A stretch of DNA of 64,000 bases from CAVSDF01 sp963726715. Its GTDB lineage: Bacteria; Bacteroidota; Rhodothermia; Rhodothermales; BA12. This document shows, piece after piece, positions 26,080 to 33,919 of this stretch. The translations under genes were made by a program, and so were the position numbers. The stretch spans positions 169,291 to 233,290 of the forward strand of contig CAVSDF010000015.1 in NCBI GenBank assembly GCA_963726715.1, written 5' to 3'. Under the pieces are notes generated by a model that worked only from the letters and a program-made list of their open reading frames with translations, did no database searches and was not told the DNA's origin. Position 1 is the first letter of the stretch, and every line of letters starts with the position of its first letter.

Positions 26080-26410
26080 ACCGCGATCCGGTGCGCTCCG
26101 GTCACGGCTGCTTCGTCAAGACGTCCGGCCTGCGACGGCTTGCCCTTTCCATCCTCGCCCCGATCCCGTGGGCAGGCCGGTTCTGAGCGCGCCCGTTGCT
26201 CACCGTGCTCTGTCCGAGCGCGAGGGTCTACGCCCGGCGCGGCTGCACCGCGAAGATGCGCCTCGACCCCGCGCGTCAGGCCGTGCGTCAGCGTGCCCGC
26301 TGGCTGCGAGGGCGTCCGGTCGTCGTGGTCGCCGACTCGGGCTTCGCGGCCATCGCGCTGCTCGGGACCGTCTGCGAGCACGTCACCATCGCGCGCACGG
26401 CTGACGCGCC
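26080..26410 (+). pseudogene. Decayed IS701-like DDE transposase fragment
   Basis: In one frame I can read SIYRDPVRSGHGCFVKTSGL, RRLALSILAPIPWAGRF, a TGA stop (26184-26186), then ARPLLTVLCPSARVYARRG, DPARQAVRQRARWLRGRP and VVVVADSGFAAIALLG. This follows the central part of IS701-like transposases, with the second catalytic Asp in VVVADS. Family members usually read GRVWALPFLTVL at the stop, so the stop probably replaces a Trp codon (TGG to TGA). N- and C-terminal parts are missing and no terminal inverted repeats were seen. A dead remnant. Confidence 0.7.
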
Positions 26411-26844
26411 TGCCGGTCGTTCAGGGCATCCATCCGCACATCGTAGAGGCGCACGATGCCGACGAATACGGCGGCGCTGAGCACGAGCCACAGGCCGATC
26501 CGGTTCAGCGTCTGCCCGATCTCCGACGTTTCGGCCCAGAACGGCGTCTCGCCGAACGCCACCGAGAGCGCGAGGGCATAGGCGGCTGCGCCCACGAACG
26601 TGCCCGGAATCGAACTCAGCATCACAAGTCCGTGGCGCACCCAGGCGGCTCAGCCGAGGCGTGTGGCGAGCCAGCGGGTGGCCAGCCCAGCCACGGAGAA
26701 GCCTCCACGAGGAGCAGCGATCGCCACACCCAGCCGCAGACGTCGCGAGAGCGGCTCGCGCCCTGTGGCGATCATTTCCCGATGGCAAATCCGATCACCG
26801 CCAGACTTGCAATGCCTGCGGCGAGCAGGCAACTCCAGATCCAC
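26383..26844 (-). pseudogene. Broken membrane-protein gene
   Basis: One minus-strand frame reads APRGGFSVAGLATRWLATRL, G, a TGA at 26652-26650, then AAWVRHGLVMLSSIPGTFVG, AAAYALALSVAFG and LNRIGLWLVLSAAVFVGIVR with LYDVRMDAL, two clear membrane helices. The frame runs into the transposase remnant at its 3' end, so the gene seems truncated by the insertion. An ATG at 26640 could still give an 85-residue peptide. Function not recognised. Confidence 0.45.
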
Positions 26845-26861
26845 ACGTCGCGCATCCCCAT
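26772..26861 (-). CDS. Possible 29-residue single-helix membrane peptide or gene fragment
   Basis: MGMRDVWIWSCLLAAGIASL followed by AVIGFAIGK and TGA: one hydrophobic helix in a decayed region. An overlapping frame just upstream reads PPILFLITGLATATAVRTLA, so this may be one piece of a larger broken membrane-protein gene. Low confidence as a real gene. Confidence 0.2.
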   Translation of the reverse strand: MGMRDVWIWSCLLAAGIASLAVIGFAIGK

Positions 26862-27065
26862 GAACGCAGCGCCGCAGGTCCGAAGCGTGCGAGGGTACGG
26901 ACGGCCGTTGCGGTGGCGAGGCCGGTGATCAGGAACAGGATGGGCGGCAGTGTTGAGGTGGGCGACACCGCCGACGCTACGCCGCCCTGTCGTGCGCGTC
27001 GACCGCCACCCGACGAACCCGCCGCCCCGTCCGATGAACGCCGGATGCGGCGCGACGAACGCCCG

Positions 27066-28061
27066 TCACGCGGGTACGGCGGTAGGCTCGTGGAAGGCGC
27101 CGATCATCCCGATCTCGGTCTCCAGGTGGTAGCCCGTCTCGCGCGCCACGACGGCCTGCACGTGGCGGATGAGGCCCTGCACGTCCGCCGCCGTCGCCCC
27201 GCCGGTGTTGATGACGATGTTGGCGTGGCGGTTCGTGATCATCGCCCCGCCGACGCGCAGGCCCTTCAGGCCGCATCCGTCGATCAGGCGTCCCGCGCCG
27301 ATGCCCTCGATCTTCTTGAAGATGCTGCCCGCCGACGGCTCGGTGTCGAGCGGCGGGTGGCGCTCGCGGCGCCAGTCGAGGTTGCTCTCGACGACGGCGC
27401 GCATCGCCTCCTCAGACGCAGGCGTGAGGGCGAATGTGGCCGAGAGGACGATGTCGCGGCGGACGTGGAGCGTCGAGTAGTCGTAGCCGAAATCGAAGTA
27501 GTCGACGCCGACCGTCCGGCGCTCGCCCTCCTCGGTGAGCAGGTCGGCGCTCTCGGTCACCTCCGCGATGAACATCGTGCGGCTGCGGTCGGGAGACAGA
27601 AAGTGCAGGTTCTGCCAGAGCGCCCCGCCGACGGTGCTCGGGATGCCCGCGTAGTGTTCGAGGCCCGACAGCCCGGCGGCGAGGGCCGTCTCGATGAGGT
27701 CGGGCCAGACGAGCGCGCCGCTCTCCGCCGTCAACCGCGTGCCCTCGATGCGCGTGTGGCGGGCGGCGTTGCGGATGACGAGGCCGGACACGCCGCCGTC
27801 GCCGACGAGCACGTTGGCGCCGAGGCCCATCAGGTGCCACGGAATCCCCGTCTCGCGGGCGGCGGTGATGGCGCGCCCGAGGTCGTCGGCGGTGAGGGCG
27901 TCGACGAAGCGCTCGGCGGGACCGCCGATGCGGAACGTCGTAAAGGGCGCGAGCGGCACGTCGCGGCGCACACGGGCGGCGAGGTCGGGGCCGAGGGCCG
28001 CGTCGAAGGCGGCGAGAGCGGCGGCGGAAGGAGCGGCAGAGGGAGCAGTCTCGGACGTCAT
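27066..28061 (-). CDS. murB: UDP-N-acetylenolpyruvoylglucosamine reductase MurB
   Basis: 331 residues. FAD-dependent enzyme that reduces UDP-GlcNAc-enolpyruvate to UDP-MurNAc in the cytosol, the second committed step of peptidoglycan precursor synthesis. Visible motifs: TFRIGGPAERFVDALTADDL (FAD-binding start), GANVLVGDGGVSGLVIRN, GIPSTVGGALWQN, the active-site Ser segment EPSAGSIFKK and the terminal Glu segment ETEIGMIG. The ATG at 28061 gives about 35 non-conserved residues before the domain. Divergent from the glycosyltransferase gene with a 260-bp gap. Confidence 0.95.
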   Translation of the reverse strand: MTSETAPSAAPSAAALAAFDAALGPDLAARVRRDVPLAPFTTFRIGGPAERFVDALTADDLGRAITAARETGIPWHLMGLGANVLVGDGGVSGLVIRNAARHTRIEGTRLTAESGALVWPDLIETALAAGLSGLEHYAGIPSTVGGALWQNLHFLSPDRSRTMFIAEVTESADLLTEEGERRTVGVDYFDFGYDYSTLHVRRDIVLSATFALTPASEEAMRAVVESNLDWRRERHPPLDTEPSAGSIFKKIEGIGAGRLIDGCGLKGLRVGGAMITNRHANIVINTGGATAADVQGLIRHVQAVVARETGYHLETEIGMIGAFHEPTAVPA

Positions 28062-28321
28062 CGGGGAGGGCACGGGCGGAGCATCGGGGAGCGGCGGTGG
28101 AATCGTTCGGGCGCGGCGGGGTTCGCGGTGGCCGATGGAGCCGGGACGAACCCCGCCGCGGCAGCGCATTCGGCAGCGCCCCCCGCGCGTCGTACCCTTG
28201 CCCCCGGCATCCCGCAATGAGACGCGCGGCGCCTGCCACGCCCTTCGTCGGCGCCCGTGCAAGACGGGCACGGTGCTTGCGGCAGGCCTCCCCGACGCTT
28301 CCCCACCTTCCGTGCTCCTCG

Positions 28322-29986
28322 ATGGCTGCCTCTGATCCAGACCTCTCGAAAGACGGCCCCAATGCCGCTCTCGAACGCGGCATCGAGCCCACCGCATACG
28401 GCGACGGGGCCGCCTCAGGCTATGATGGGACCTACGGCGACGGCCCGTACGGCGCTCTCGATGCGTCGCAAACGGCGGTGCTCGTCGAAGAAGAAACGCA
28501 CGTCACGCGCGACGCCTCGGGCGCGCCGCTCACCGCGCAGACGGGCATCGAACGCATCCCGTTCAACCCGGTCGCTCGTGTCGAAGACCACGGCAAGAAG
28601 GAGAACGAGGGCACCTACGTGCGGCGGATCGTGCTCTACGGCATCCTGTCGCTCGTGTTCGCGGTGATCGTGTTCGTGTTCGTCTACAATGTCAACGACA
28701 TTCCCTTCAAGCTCGCCGGGCGCAACTTCACGCTTGGCCTTGCGGGACTGCTGGTCTACTCGTCGATCGTTGCGCTCATCCTGTTTCTCGTTCTGCTTCT
28801 CATCCGTTACTTCAGTCTGCTGATTGCAGCCTATCTGTACACGGCCAAGTACACAGCCCGGACAGAGGTCGAGGAAGACGATTTCCTGCCGCGCATCTCG
28901 ATCATCGTGCCCGCCTACAACGAGGGCGTGCTGATGCGCGACACGATCCAGAGCCTGTTGCAGCAGGACTATCCAGACTACGAAATCATCATCGTCGACG
29001 ACGGCTCGACGGACGACACGCGCGCCATCGCCCGCGAAATGATCGGCGAGTACGAGCGTCCCGGCGGCGGGCGCGTCGAGGTCAAGCTCGTCGAAAAGCC
29101 CAACGGCGGCAAGTCGACGGCCCTCAACGCGGGCATCCAGGTGTCGAGCGGCGAGTTCGTGCTCAACGTCGACGGCGACAGCCAGCTCTCGCCGCAGACG
29201 CTCCGCCGCACCATCCGTCACTTCTCCGAGCCGCAGATGGGCGCCGTCGCGGGCAACGTGAAGGTGGTGAACCGAACGAACATCTGGACGAAGCTGCAAG
29301 CGCTCGAATACGTCGAGGGTCTCAACATGGCGCGGTCGGCGCAGTCGCTCGCCAAGCTCGTCAACATCATCCCGGGACCGCTCGGGCTCTTCCGCAAGCA
29401 GGCCATCGTGGAGGCGGGCTGGTACTCGTCGGACACCTACGCCGAGGACTGCGACATTACGCTCAAGATCATCCGCGGCGGCTGGCGCGTCGAGTACGAG
29501 CCGGAGGCGATCTCCTTCACCGAGGCTCCGAACCGCCTCAGCGACCTGCTCAAGCAGCGCTACCGCTGGACGCGCGGCATCATTCAGGCCGTCCGAAAGC
29601 ACAAGGACTTGCTGTTCAACCCGACGCAGAACTTCGGCGGCACGGTCGTGATGTGGCTGATGGCATTCGAGAGCCTCATCTGGCCGGTGATGAACGTGTT
29701 CGCCAACATCTATTTCATCGTCATCGCGCTGGCGTACGGCTATTACGGCTACCTCGCGTTCTGGTGGTTGATCTTGACGATCCTCGACATGATCGCGGCG
29801 CTCTACTGCGTCGCGGTCGAAAAAGAGCAGGCGAGCCTGGTGTTTTACTCGGTGCTCTATCGTCTTTTCTTCATCCTCATCATCGACGTGTGCAAGACCA
29901 TCGCCACGATCGAGGAATTTCTCGGGCTGGGGATGACATGGGGCAAGCTCGAACGCATCGGCACGAGCAGTCCCGCCGCGGGCTGA
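28322..29986 (+). CDS. Processive family-2 glycosyltransferase, membrane-bound (BcsA/PgaC/hyaluronan-synthase type)
   Basis: 554 residues. A ~100-residue cytosolic N-terminus is Gly/Tyr/Asp-rich (DGAASGYDGTYGDGPYGALD), then come two membrane helices (about 102-123 and 138-165). The GT-A domain (190-425) has all signatures of processive beta-glycan synthases: VPAYNEG (198), DDGSTDD (226), DGD (284-286), AEDCD (374-378) and the QRYRW product-channel motif (412-416). Four or so C-terminal helices follow (about 442-525). Such enzymes polymerise and extrude beta-linked polysaccharide (cellulose, poly-GlcNAc, hyaluronan); the sugar cannot be told. It heads a same-strand block with three unusual envelope proteins (30.5-36.5 kb). 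Confidence 0.92.
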   Translation: MAASDPDLSKDGPNAALERGIEPTAYGDGAASGYDGTYGDGPYGALDASQTAVLVEEETHVTRDASGAPLTAQTGIERIPFNPVARVEDHGKKENEGTYVRRIVLYGILSLVFAVIVFVFVYNVNDIPFKLAGRNFTLGLAGLLVYSSIVALILFLVLLLIRYFSLLIAAYLYTAKYTARTEVEEDDFLPRISIIVPAYNEGVLMRDTIQSLLQQDYPDYEIIIVDDGSTDDTRAIAREMIGEYERPGGGRVEVKLVEKPNGGKSTALNAGIQVSSGEFVLNVDGDSQLSPQTLRRTIRHFSEPQMGAVAGNVKVVNRTNIWTKLQALEYVEGLNMARSAQSLAKLVNIIPGPLGLFRKQAIVEAGWYSSDTYAEDCDITLKIIRGGWRVEYEPEAISFTEAPNRLSDLLKQRYRWTRGIIQAVRKHKDLLFNPTQNFGGTVVMWLMAFESLIWPVMNVFANIYFIVIALAYGYYGYLAFWWLILTILDMIAALYCVAVEKEQASLVFYSVLYRLFFILIIDVCKTIATIEEFLGLGMTWGKLERIGTSSPAAG

Positions 29987-30504
29987 CCGCCTGCGCTGAG
30001 CGTGTCGAAGGACGGCTGAACGCCTGCCCGTCGGCCTCTGCCCGGATCATCAAGCCTGTCAGAGACGGATCTTGAATGCCGGCATCCCCGCGAAGGCGCG
30101 GACCGGAGAGATGAGCGCAGGCCTTGCCCTTTTCTGGATTTCCGCGCTCGCGGGGAAGCAAAGAAGAGGCGCAGACGGTTGCGGATCGCCCTGCCTGTCG
30201 CTACGCGACTCTCGCACCGACGCGGCCCGTGCAGCCGCGGCAGACCGGCCGTGCGTGTGACGCGGAAGGTCTCATTGCGAGACCCGGCGCCACGTGGCAC
30301 GCGTCCGTGCGCCCCGCATGGCGCCGCCGCGGCGCCTGCACGTGCCGGTCTACACCGCCGATGCCCTACACAGGGCGTCGAAAAAGGCTTTTTTACCGCA
30401 TTCGGCGTCCTCTCTCCTGCCCCGGCACAAGCGGGCACGGGGCTTGCAGGGACCGTTTCGACACCCCTCCCCAGCGCGACTCCACCGCCGACTCCGCCGC
30501 CGAA
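29987..30504. repeat. 518-bp intergenic region rich in dispersed-repeat sequence
   Basis: No gene supported. CGCTGAGCGTGTCGAAGGAC (about 29994-30013) and two halves related to TGCCGGCATCCCCGCGAAGG (30077-30096) and TTTCCGCGCTCGCGGGGAAG (30139-30158, inverted) resemble short intergenic repeats seen in many bacterial genomes. The gap splits the glycosyltransferase gene from its putative partners, so they may use separate promoters. ACGCGGAAGGTCTCATTGCG (30259-30278) is unexplained. Confidence 0.45.
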
Positions 30505-31443
30505 ATGGAAATCATTCCCATCCTCTCGACGATCATTCTGGTCGCCACCATTGCCACGTTCATCCTGGCAGTGGCAGCGTACATCCTCTACAAGATCCGA
30601 GAGCGCAAGGCTCGTTCCAGCGGCCGGACGACGCAGGTCTCCGTCCCGACGCTCGCGCCGCAGCACACGCTCGTCGCACCGTCGCCCGGACCGATGCTCG
30701 CCCTTCCGGCCTATGGCGCGGGTGTGCCGATGGGCGCGCAGGGGTACGGCTCGCCCGCCTACAACGCGCCGTCGCCCTACCCGGGCCTCGACGTGGGGTA
30801 CGGCGCGCAGGGCCTGCCGCCGTTGGCGCTCGACACCAACGCCGACGGCCGCCCCGACACCGTCTACGAGCCGCGCCCGACGCAGCGCGACGCCTACGGC
30901 CAGCCGACGGCCTATCAGCCTTCTCAGGAGGCCTACTCGCCGTACGCTGGCATGGGGCGCGAGACCGAGGCACAGCCCTATTCGCCGCCCACGATGCGCG
31001 GCGCGCCGAGCTACGACGGCGGGTATGGCAACGGCGGTTACGGCAGTCCGCAGCCCTCCTACGGCGCTCCCTCGTACGAGGCCCCGCAGGCGTACGGCGC
31101 GCAGCCGGTCTATGGAGCCAGCGACCAGACGTCCTCCTACGGCGCGCAGGCGCCCAGCTACGTCGCCCCGGCGCCGCCGCCGAGCAGCGGCGGTCTCTTC
31201 TACGAGCTGACCGGTCAGGGCCTGCAAGCTGCCTCGCCGTCGCAGCCGCAGCCGATGCCTGCACTTCCGCCGCCGCCGCCGGACGCCACCGACCGCGCCC
31301 TCGCGGCCGAGCGCGCCCAGCAGCAGTCGATCGACCGCGCGCAGGACCGCCTCGACGATGCCGAGGACGCCAGCCGCGCCCGCGCCGAAATTCTCCGCCA
31401 GCAGCGCCGCGACAGCGACGACGCCGGTCTCGCCTGGTACTGA
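30505..31443 (+). CDS. Membrane-anchored Tyr/Gly/Pro-rich protein with C-terminal coiled coil
   Basis: 312 residues. One N-terminal transmembrane helix (STIILVATIATFILAVAAYI, about 8-28) is followed by a basic stop-transfer (KIRERKARSS). A long low-complexity region (about 60-245) is dominated by YG, PSYG and AP repeats (GYGNGGYGSPQPSYGAPSYE, QAYGAQPVYGASDQ). The C-terminal 55 residues form a charged helix (ALAAERAQQQSIDRAQDRLD, then DAEDASRARAEIL). No homologue recognised. Tyr/Gly-rich tails can phase-separate or bind glycans. Position between the glycan synthase and the two large envelope proteins suggests an accessory or scaffold role (inference). Confidence 0.7.
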   Translation: MEIIPILSTIILVATIATFILAVAAYILYKIRERKARSSGRTTQVSVPTLAPQHTLVAPSPGPMLALPAYGAGVPMGAQGYGSPAYNAPSPYPGLDVGYGAQGLPPLALDTNADGRPDTVYEPRPTQRDAYGQPTAYQPSQEAYSPYAGMGRETEAQPYSPPTMRGAPSYDGGYGNGGYGSPQPSYGAPSYEAPQAYGAQPVYGASDQTSSYGAQAPSYVAPAPPPSSGGLFYELTGQGLQAASPSQPQPMPALPPPPPDATDRALAAERAQQQSIDRAQDRLDDAEDASRARAEILRQQRRDSDDAGLAWY

Positions 31444-31531
31444 CGCGCTCGGACGCCGCGATTCTCCTCGTCTGCTTCGTCCCCGCGCCTGACCGCCTGC
31501 TCCCTGACCGCGTGCCCGGAGTGCGCCTTCG

Positions 31532-31560
31532 GCGCAGACGCCCCTGAGGGGTGTCTCTAC
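31532..31560. repeat. GTAG-type REP-like palindrome, family 2
   Basis: GCAGACGCCCC and GGGGTGTCTCTAC flank a TGA loop. Same design as the perfect copy at 50013 (arms GTAGAGACGC.../...GCGTCTCTAC), here with a degenerate left end. Confidence 0.55.
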
Positions 31561-31619
31561 GGGCGCCGCCTTCCCTCTGCCCCCCACGACCGCTTCCGGG
31601 TCTCGCTTCTCTCCCTCAG

Positions 31620-33911
31620 ATGGCCTCCGACCGCCAGTCCCTCAACGCCGGGTGGATTCTCCTCGTGGGCGTCATCGGCATCATCGGGGCGATCCTCGTC
31701 TACTATCTCCTGCTCGAGAGCACGTTCGGCGCCTTCCGCATCCGGCAGGCGCTGCCCTTCGGAACCACCGAGACGGCCCCGCGCATCGCCCTCTTGCGCT
31801 CGGAGTACAGCAAGACCGCCTACCGCATCACCTCCGGCGACCCGAACGCCGCGTGGGCCGACGGCGTGATGCGCTCGTGGCGCGACTTCCTCCTCGATCC
31901 CGGCCGCCGCCTCACCTTCCGCGAACTCAACGACCAGGACCTCGAACGCGGCGACCTCGACGCCTACGACGTGCTCGTCCTGCCCGCCTCGTCGGCGATG
32001 TCCGACCGGCAGATCGAGCAGCTCAAGGCGTTCATGAACCGCGGCGGCTCGGTCTGGGCGACATGGACGCCCGGCATCTACCGTCCCGATGGCACGTGGC
32101 GCGGATGGAACGTGCTCGAAGACGTCTTCGGCGTCGAGTTTCTCGACTACATCGACCGCGCGGGCGGCAACTACCAGGCGTACACCGACACCTTCCCCGG
32201 CTACACACCAGTCGGCACGTACCTGCCCGAGCGCCTGTTCGTGGATTCGTCGGGCGTGGCGATCGACTCGGTTGCGCGGCGCTACGACCGCAGCGGCGAC
32301 CCGGTGCGCGGGCGTTTCGTGACCGAGGCGCGGCAGGCGGGCTTCTCGCCGCTCACCGGCTACCGCTGGATCGACACGCTCTCGACGCGCCAGCCGTCGA
32401 GCGACTACGCGAGCGCCGACACGGTGATGGCGAGCCTGCGCGGCCTCGACGGCGAGCTTCGGCGGCAGCCGGCCGTCGCCGTCACCTACTACACGTGGAA
32501 CGGCACGAGCGGCGGCTCGAACGCCTCCCGCGTGCCGTTCCCCTACACCGGCTCGGGCATCCGACGCCTGACGCTGCGCGCGGGGACGCCCCTGACCGCG
32601 GGCGTGCCGGGCGGCTACCGCGTCAAGACGCAGGTCTTCAACCCCGCCGTGCGGATGCGCGTGCGCACCGATGCGCGGCAGCGCACCCACGCCTTCGGCT
32701 TCTGGTACGACTTCGCCGTCGAGGACGGCGGCCTGCCCGAGGCCCTCGAGACGACCACCGGCGCCGTCTACGGCACCTATGGGAAGGGCCGATTCGTCTA
32801 CCTCGGCTTCCACCGCTCGGCGCTCTTCGTCGACCGCCGCGACGCCGAGGACTACGAGGAGATCGGAAAGCTCTTCTCCAACATGCTCGCCTACCTGCGC
32901 CACGACCCGCTCGCGTGGACGCACGACTGGCCCGCGCCGTACACCTCCGCCGCCGTCTTCGCTGGCGTCGGTGGGCAGCAGCCCGCAGGCCTCGCGGGCG
33001 CCGCCGACGCCCTCACCGCCGCGGGCGTGCCCGGCTCGTACTTCCTCCGCGGCGACAGCCCGCCCGACGGCGCCCTCACGCGGCGTCTCGCGGCCCAGGG
33101 CGACATCGGCGTCTACGGCGACTTGCAGCGCCGCCGCGACGGCTCGCGCCTCTCGCAGGCCGAGCGCTTCCGCACGTGGCGCCGCACCCTCGAAGCGGCG
33201 AGCGGCGAGAGCGTCCGCGGCTACCGGCCCTCCCATGCAGGCATCCTCTCCGACTCGACGCTCGGCGCCCTCACCGCCGCCAACTACACGTACTTCCTCC
33301 CCGACTCCATCGGGCGGCGCACGGTGATCAAGGTCATGGGCGCGCCCAACGGGGGCCTCAACCGGTTCAACTACACCGGGCGCTCCGACTCGCTCCTCTT
33401 CGCGCAGCAAGGCTCGCTGACCGCCCCGCCGTTCCTCGCCGACCTCGCCCGCACCGACTACGAAGGCGGCCTCTACCGCCTCGTCTACTCGTCGGATCTG
33501 CTCGCGCGCCCGGAGAACGTCGGCGTGCTGCGGACGGTCGCGCAGGAGGCCCGGCGCCGCGGGATGTGGACGGCGAGCGCGGCCACGATCGCCGACTGGT
33601 GGTCGCTGCGCCGCCGCGTGGCGACGGTCATCGAGCAGAAAGGCCCCAACCGCCTGATGCTGCGCCTCTCCAACACCGACCAGAACACGGCCGTCTCGAA
33701 CGTCGCCGTCAGCCTGTTCCTGCCCGCGCCGACGCCGCGCATCGAGGTCCGCTCCGAGCTGATCCAGATGCGCCAGGGGCCGCCGCTCAAGACGACGCAG
33801 TCGAGCGACCGGCAGACGGTCACGCTCACCGTCGAGCGCCTGCGCCCGGCCGAATCGGTCGTCTACGTGATCGACCTCAAGCGCGCCGACGGCAGCCCGC
33901 TCAACGACTGA
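31620..33911 (+). CDS. Membrane-anchored GATase-like/NodB-like envelope protein, paralogue A
   Basis: 763 residues. One N-terminal membrane helix (AGWILLVGVIGIIGAILVYY) leaves the rest outside the cytosol. About 55-430 resembles a class I GATase/ThuA-like Rossmann domain (PRIALLRSEYSKTAYRI, LDAYDVLVLPASSAMSDRQI, LKAFMNRGGSVWATW, GRFVYLGFHRS) without a visible Cys-His-Glu triad. About 450-680 resembles a NodB polysaccharide-deacetylase barrel: GYRPSHAGILSDSTLGALTA fits motif 3, but the motif 1 Asp (AAVFAGVGG) and motif 2 His (GDIGVYGDL) are absent, so it is probably not a metal-dependent deacetylase. A C-terminal beta-sandwich ends the protein. Its stop lies 8 nt before paralogue B. Possibly a glycan-binding or chain-guiding component. 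Confidence 0.7.
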   Translation: MASDRQSLNAGWILLVGVIGIIGAILVYYLLLESTFGAFRIRQALPFGTTETAPRIALLRSEYSKTAYRITSGDPNAAWADGVMRSWRDFLLDPGRRLTFRELNDQDLERGDLDAYDVLVLPASSAMSDRQIEQLKAFMNRGGSVWATWTPGIYRPDGTWRGWNVLEDVFGVEFLDYIDRAGGNYQAYTDTFPGYTPVGTYLPERLFVDSSGVAIDSVARRYDRSGDPVRGRFVTEARQAGFSPLTGYRWIDTLSTRQPSSDYASADTVMASLRGLDGELRRQPAVAVTYYTWNGTSGGSNASRVPFPYTGSGIRRLTLRAGTPLTAGVPGGYRVKTQVFNPAVRMRVRTDARQRTHAFGFWYDFAVEDGGLPEALETTTGAVYGTYGKGRFVYLGFHRSALFVDRRDAEDYEEIGKLFSNMLAYLRHDPLAWTHDWPAPYTSAAVFAGVGGQQPAGLAGAADALTAAGVPGSYFLRGDSPPDGALTRRLAAQGDIGVYGDLQRRRDGSRLSQAERFRTWRRTLEAASGESVRGYRPSHAGILSDSTLGALTAANYTYFLPDSIGRRTVIKVMGAPNGGLNRFNYTGRSDSLLFAQQGSLTAPPFLADLARTDYEGGLYRLVYSSDLLARPENVGVLRTVAQEARRRGMWTASAATIADWWSLRRRVATVIEQKGPNRLMLRLSNTDQNTAVSNVAVSLFLPAPTPRIEVRSELIQMRQGPPLKTTQSSDRQTVTLTVERLRPAESVVYVIDLKRADGSPLND

Positions 33912-33919
33912 CGCCCCCG

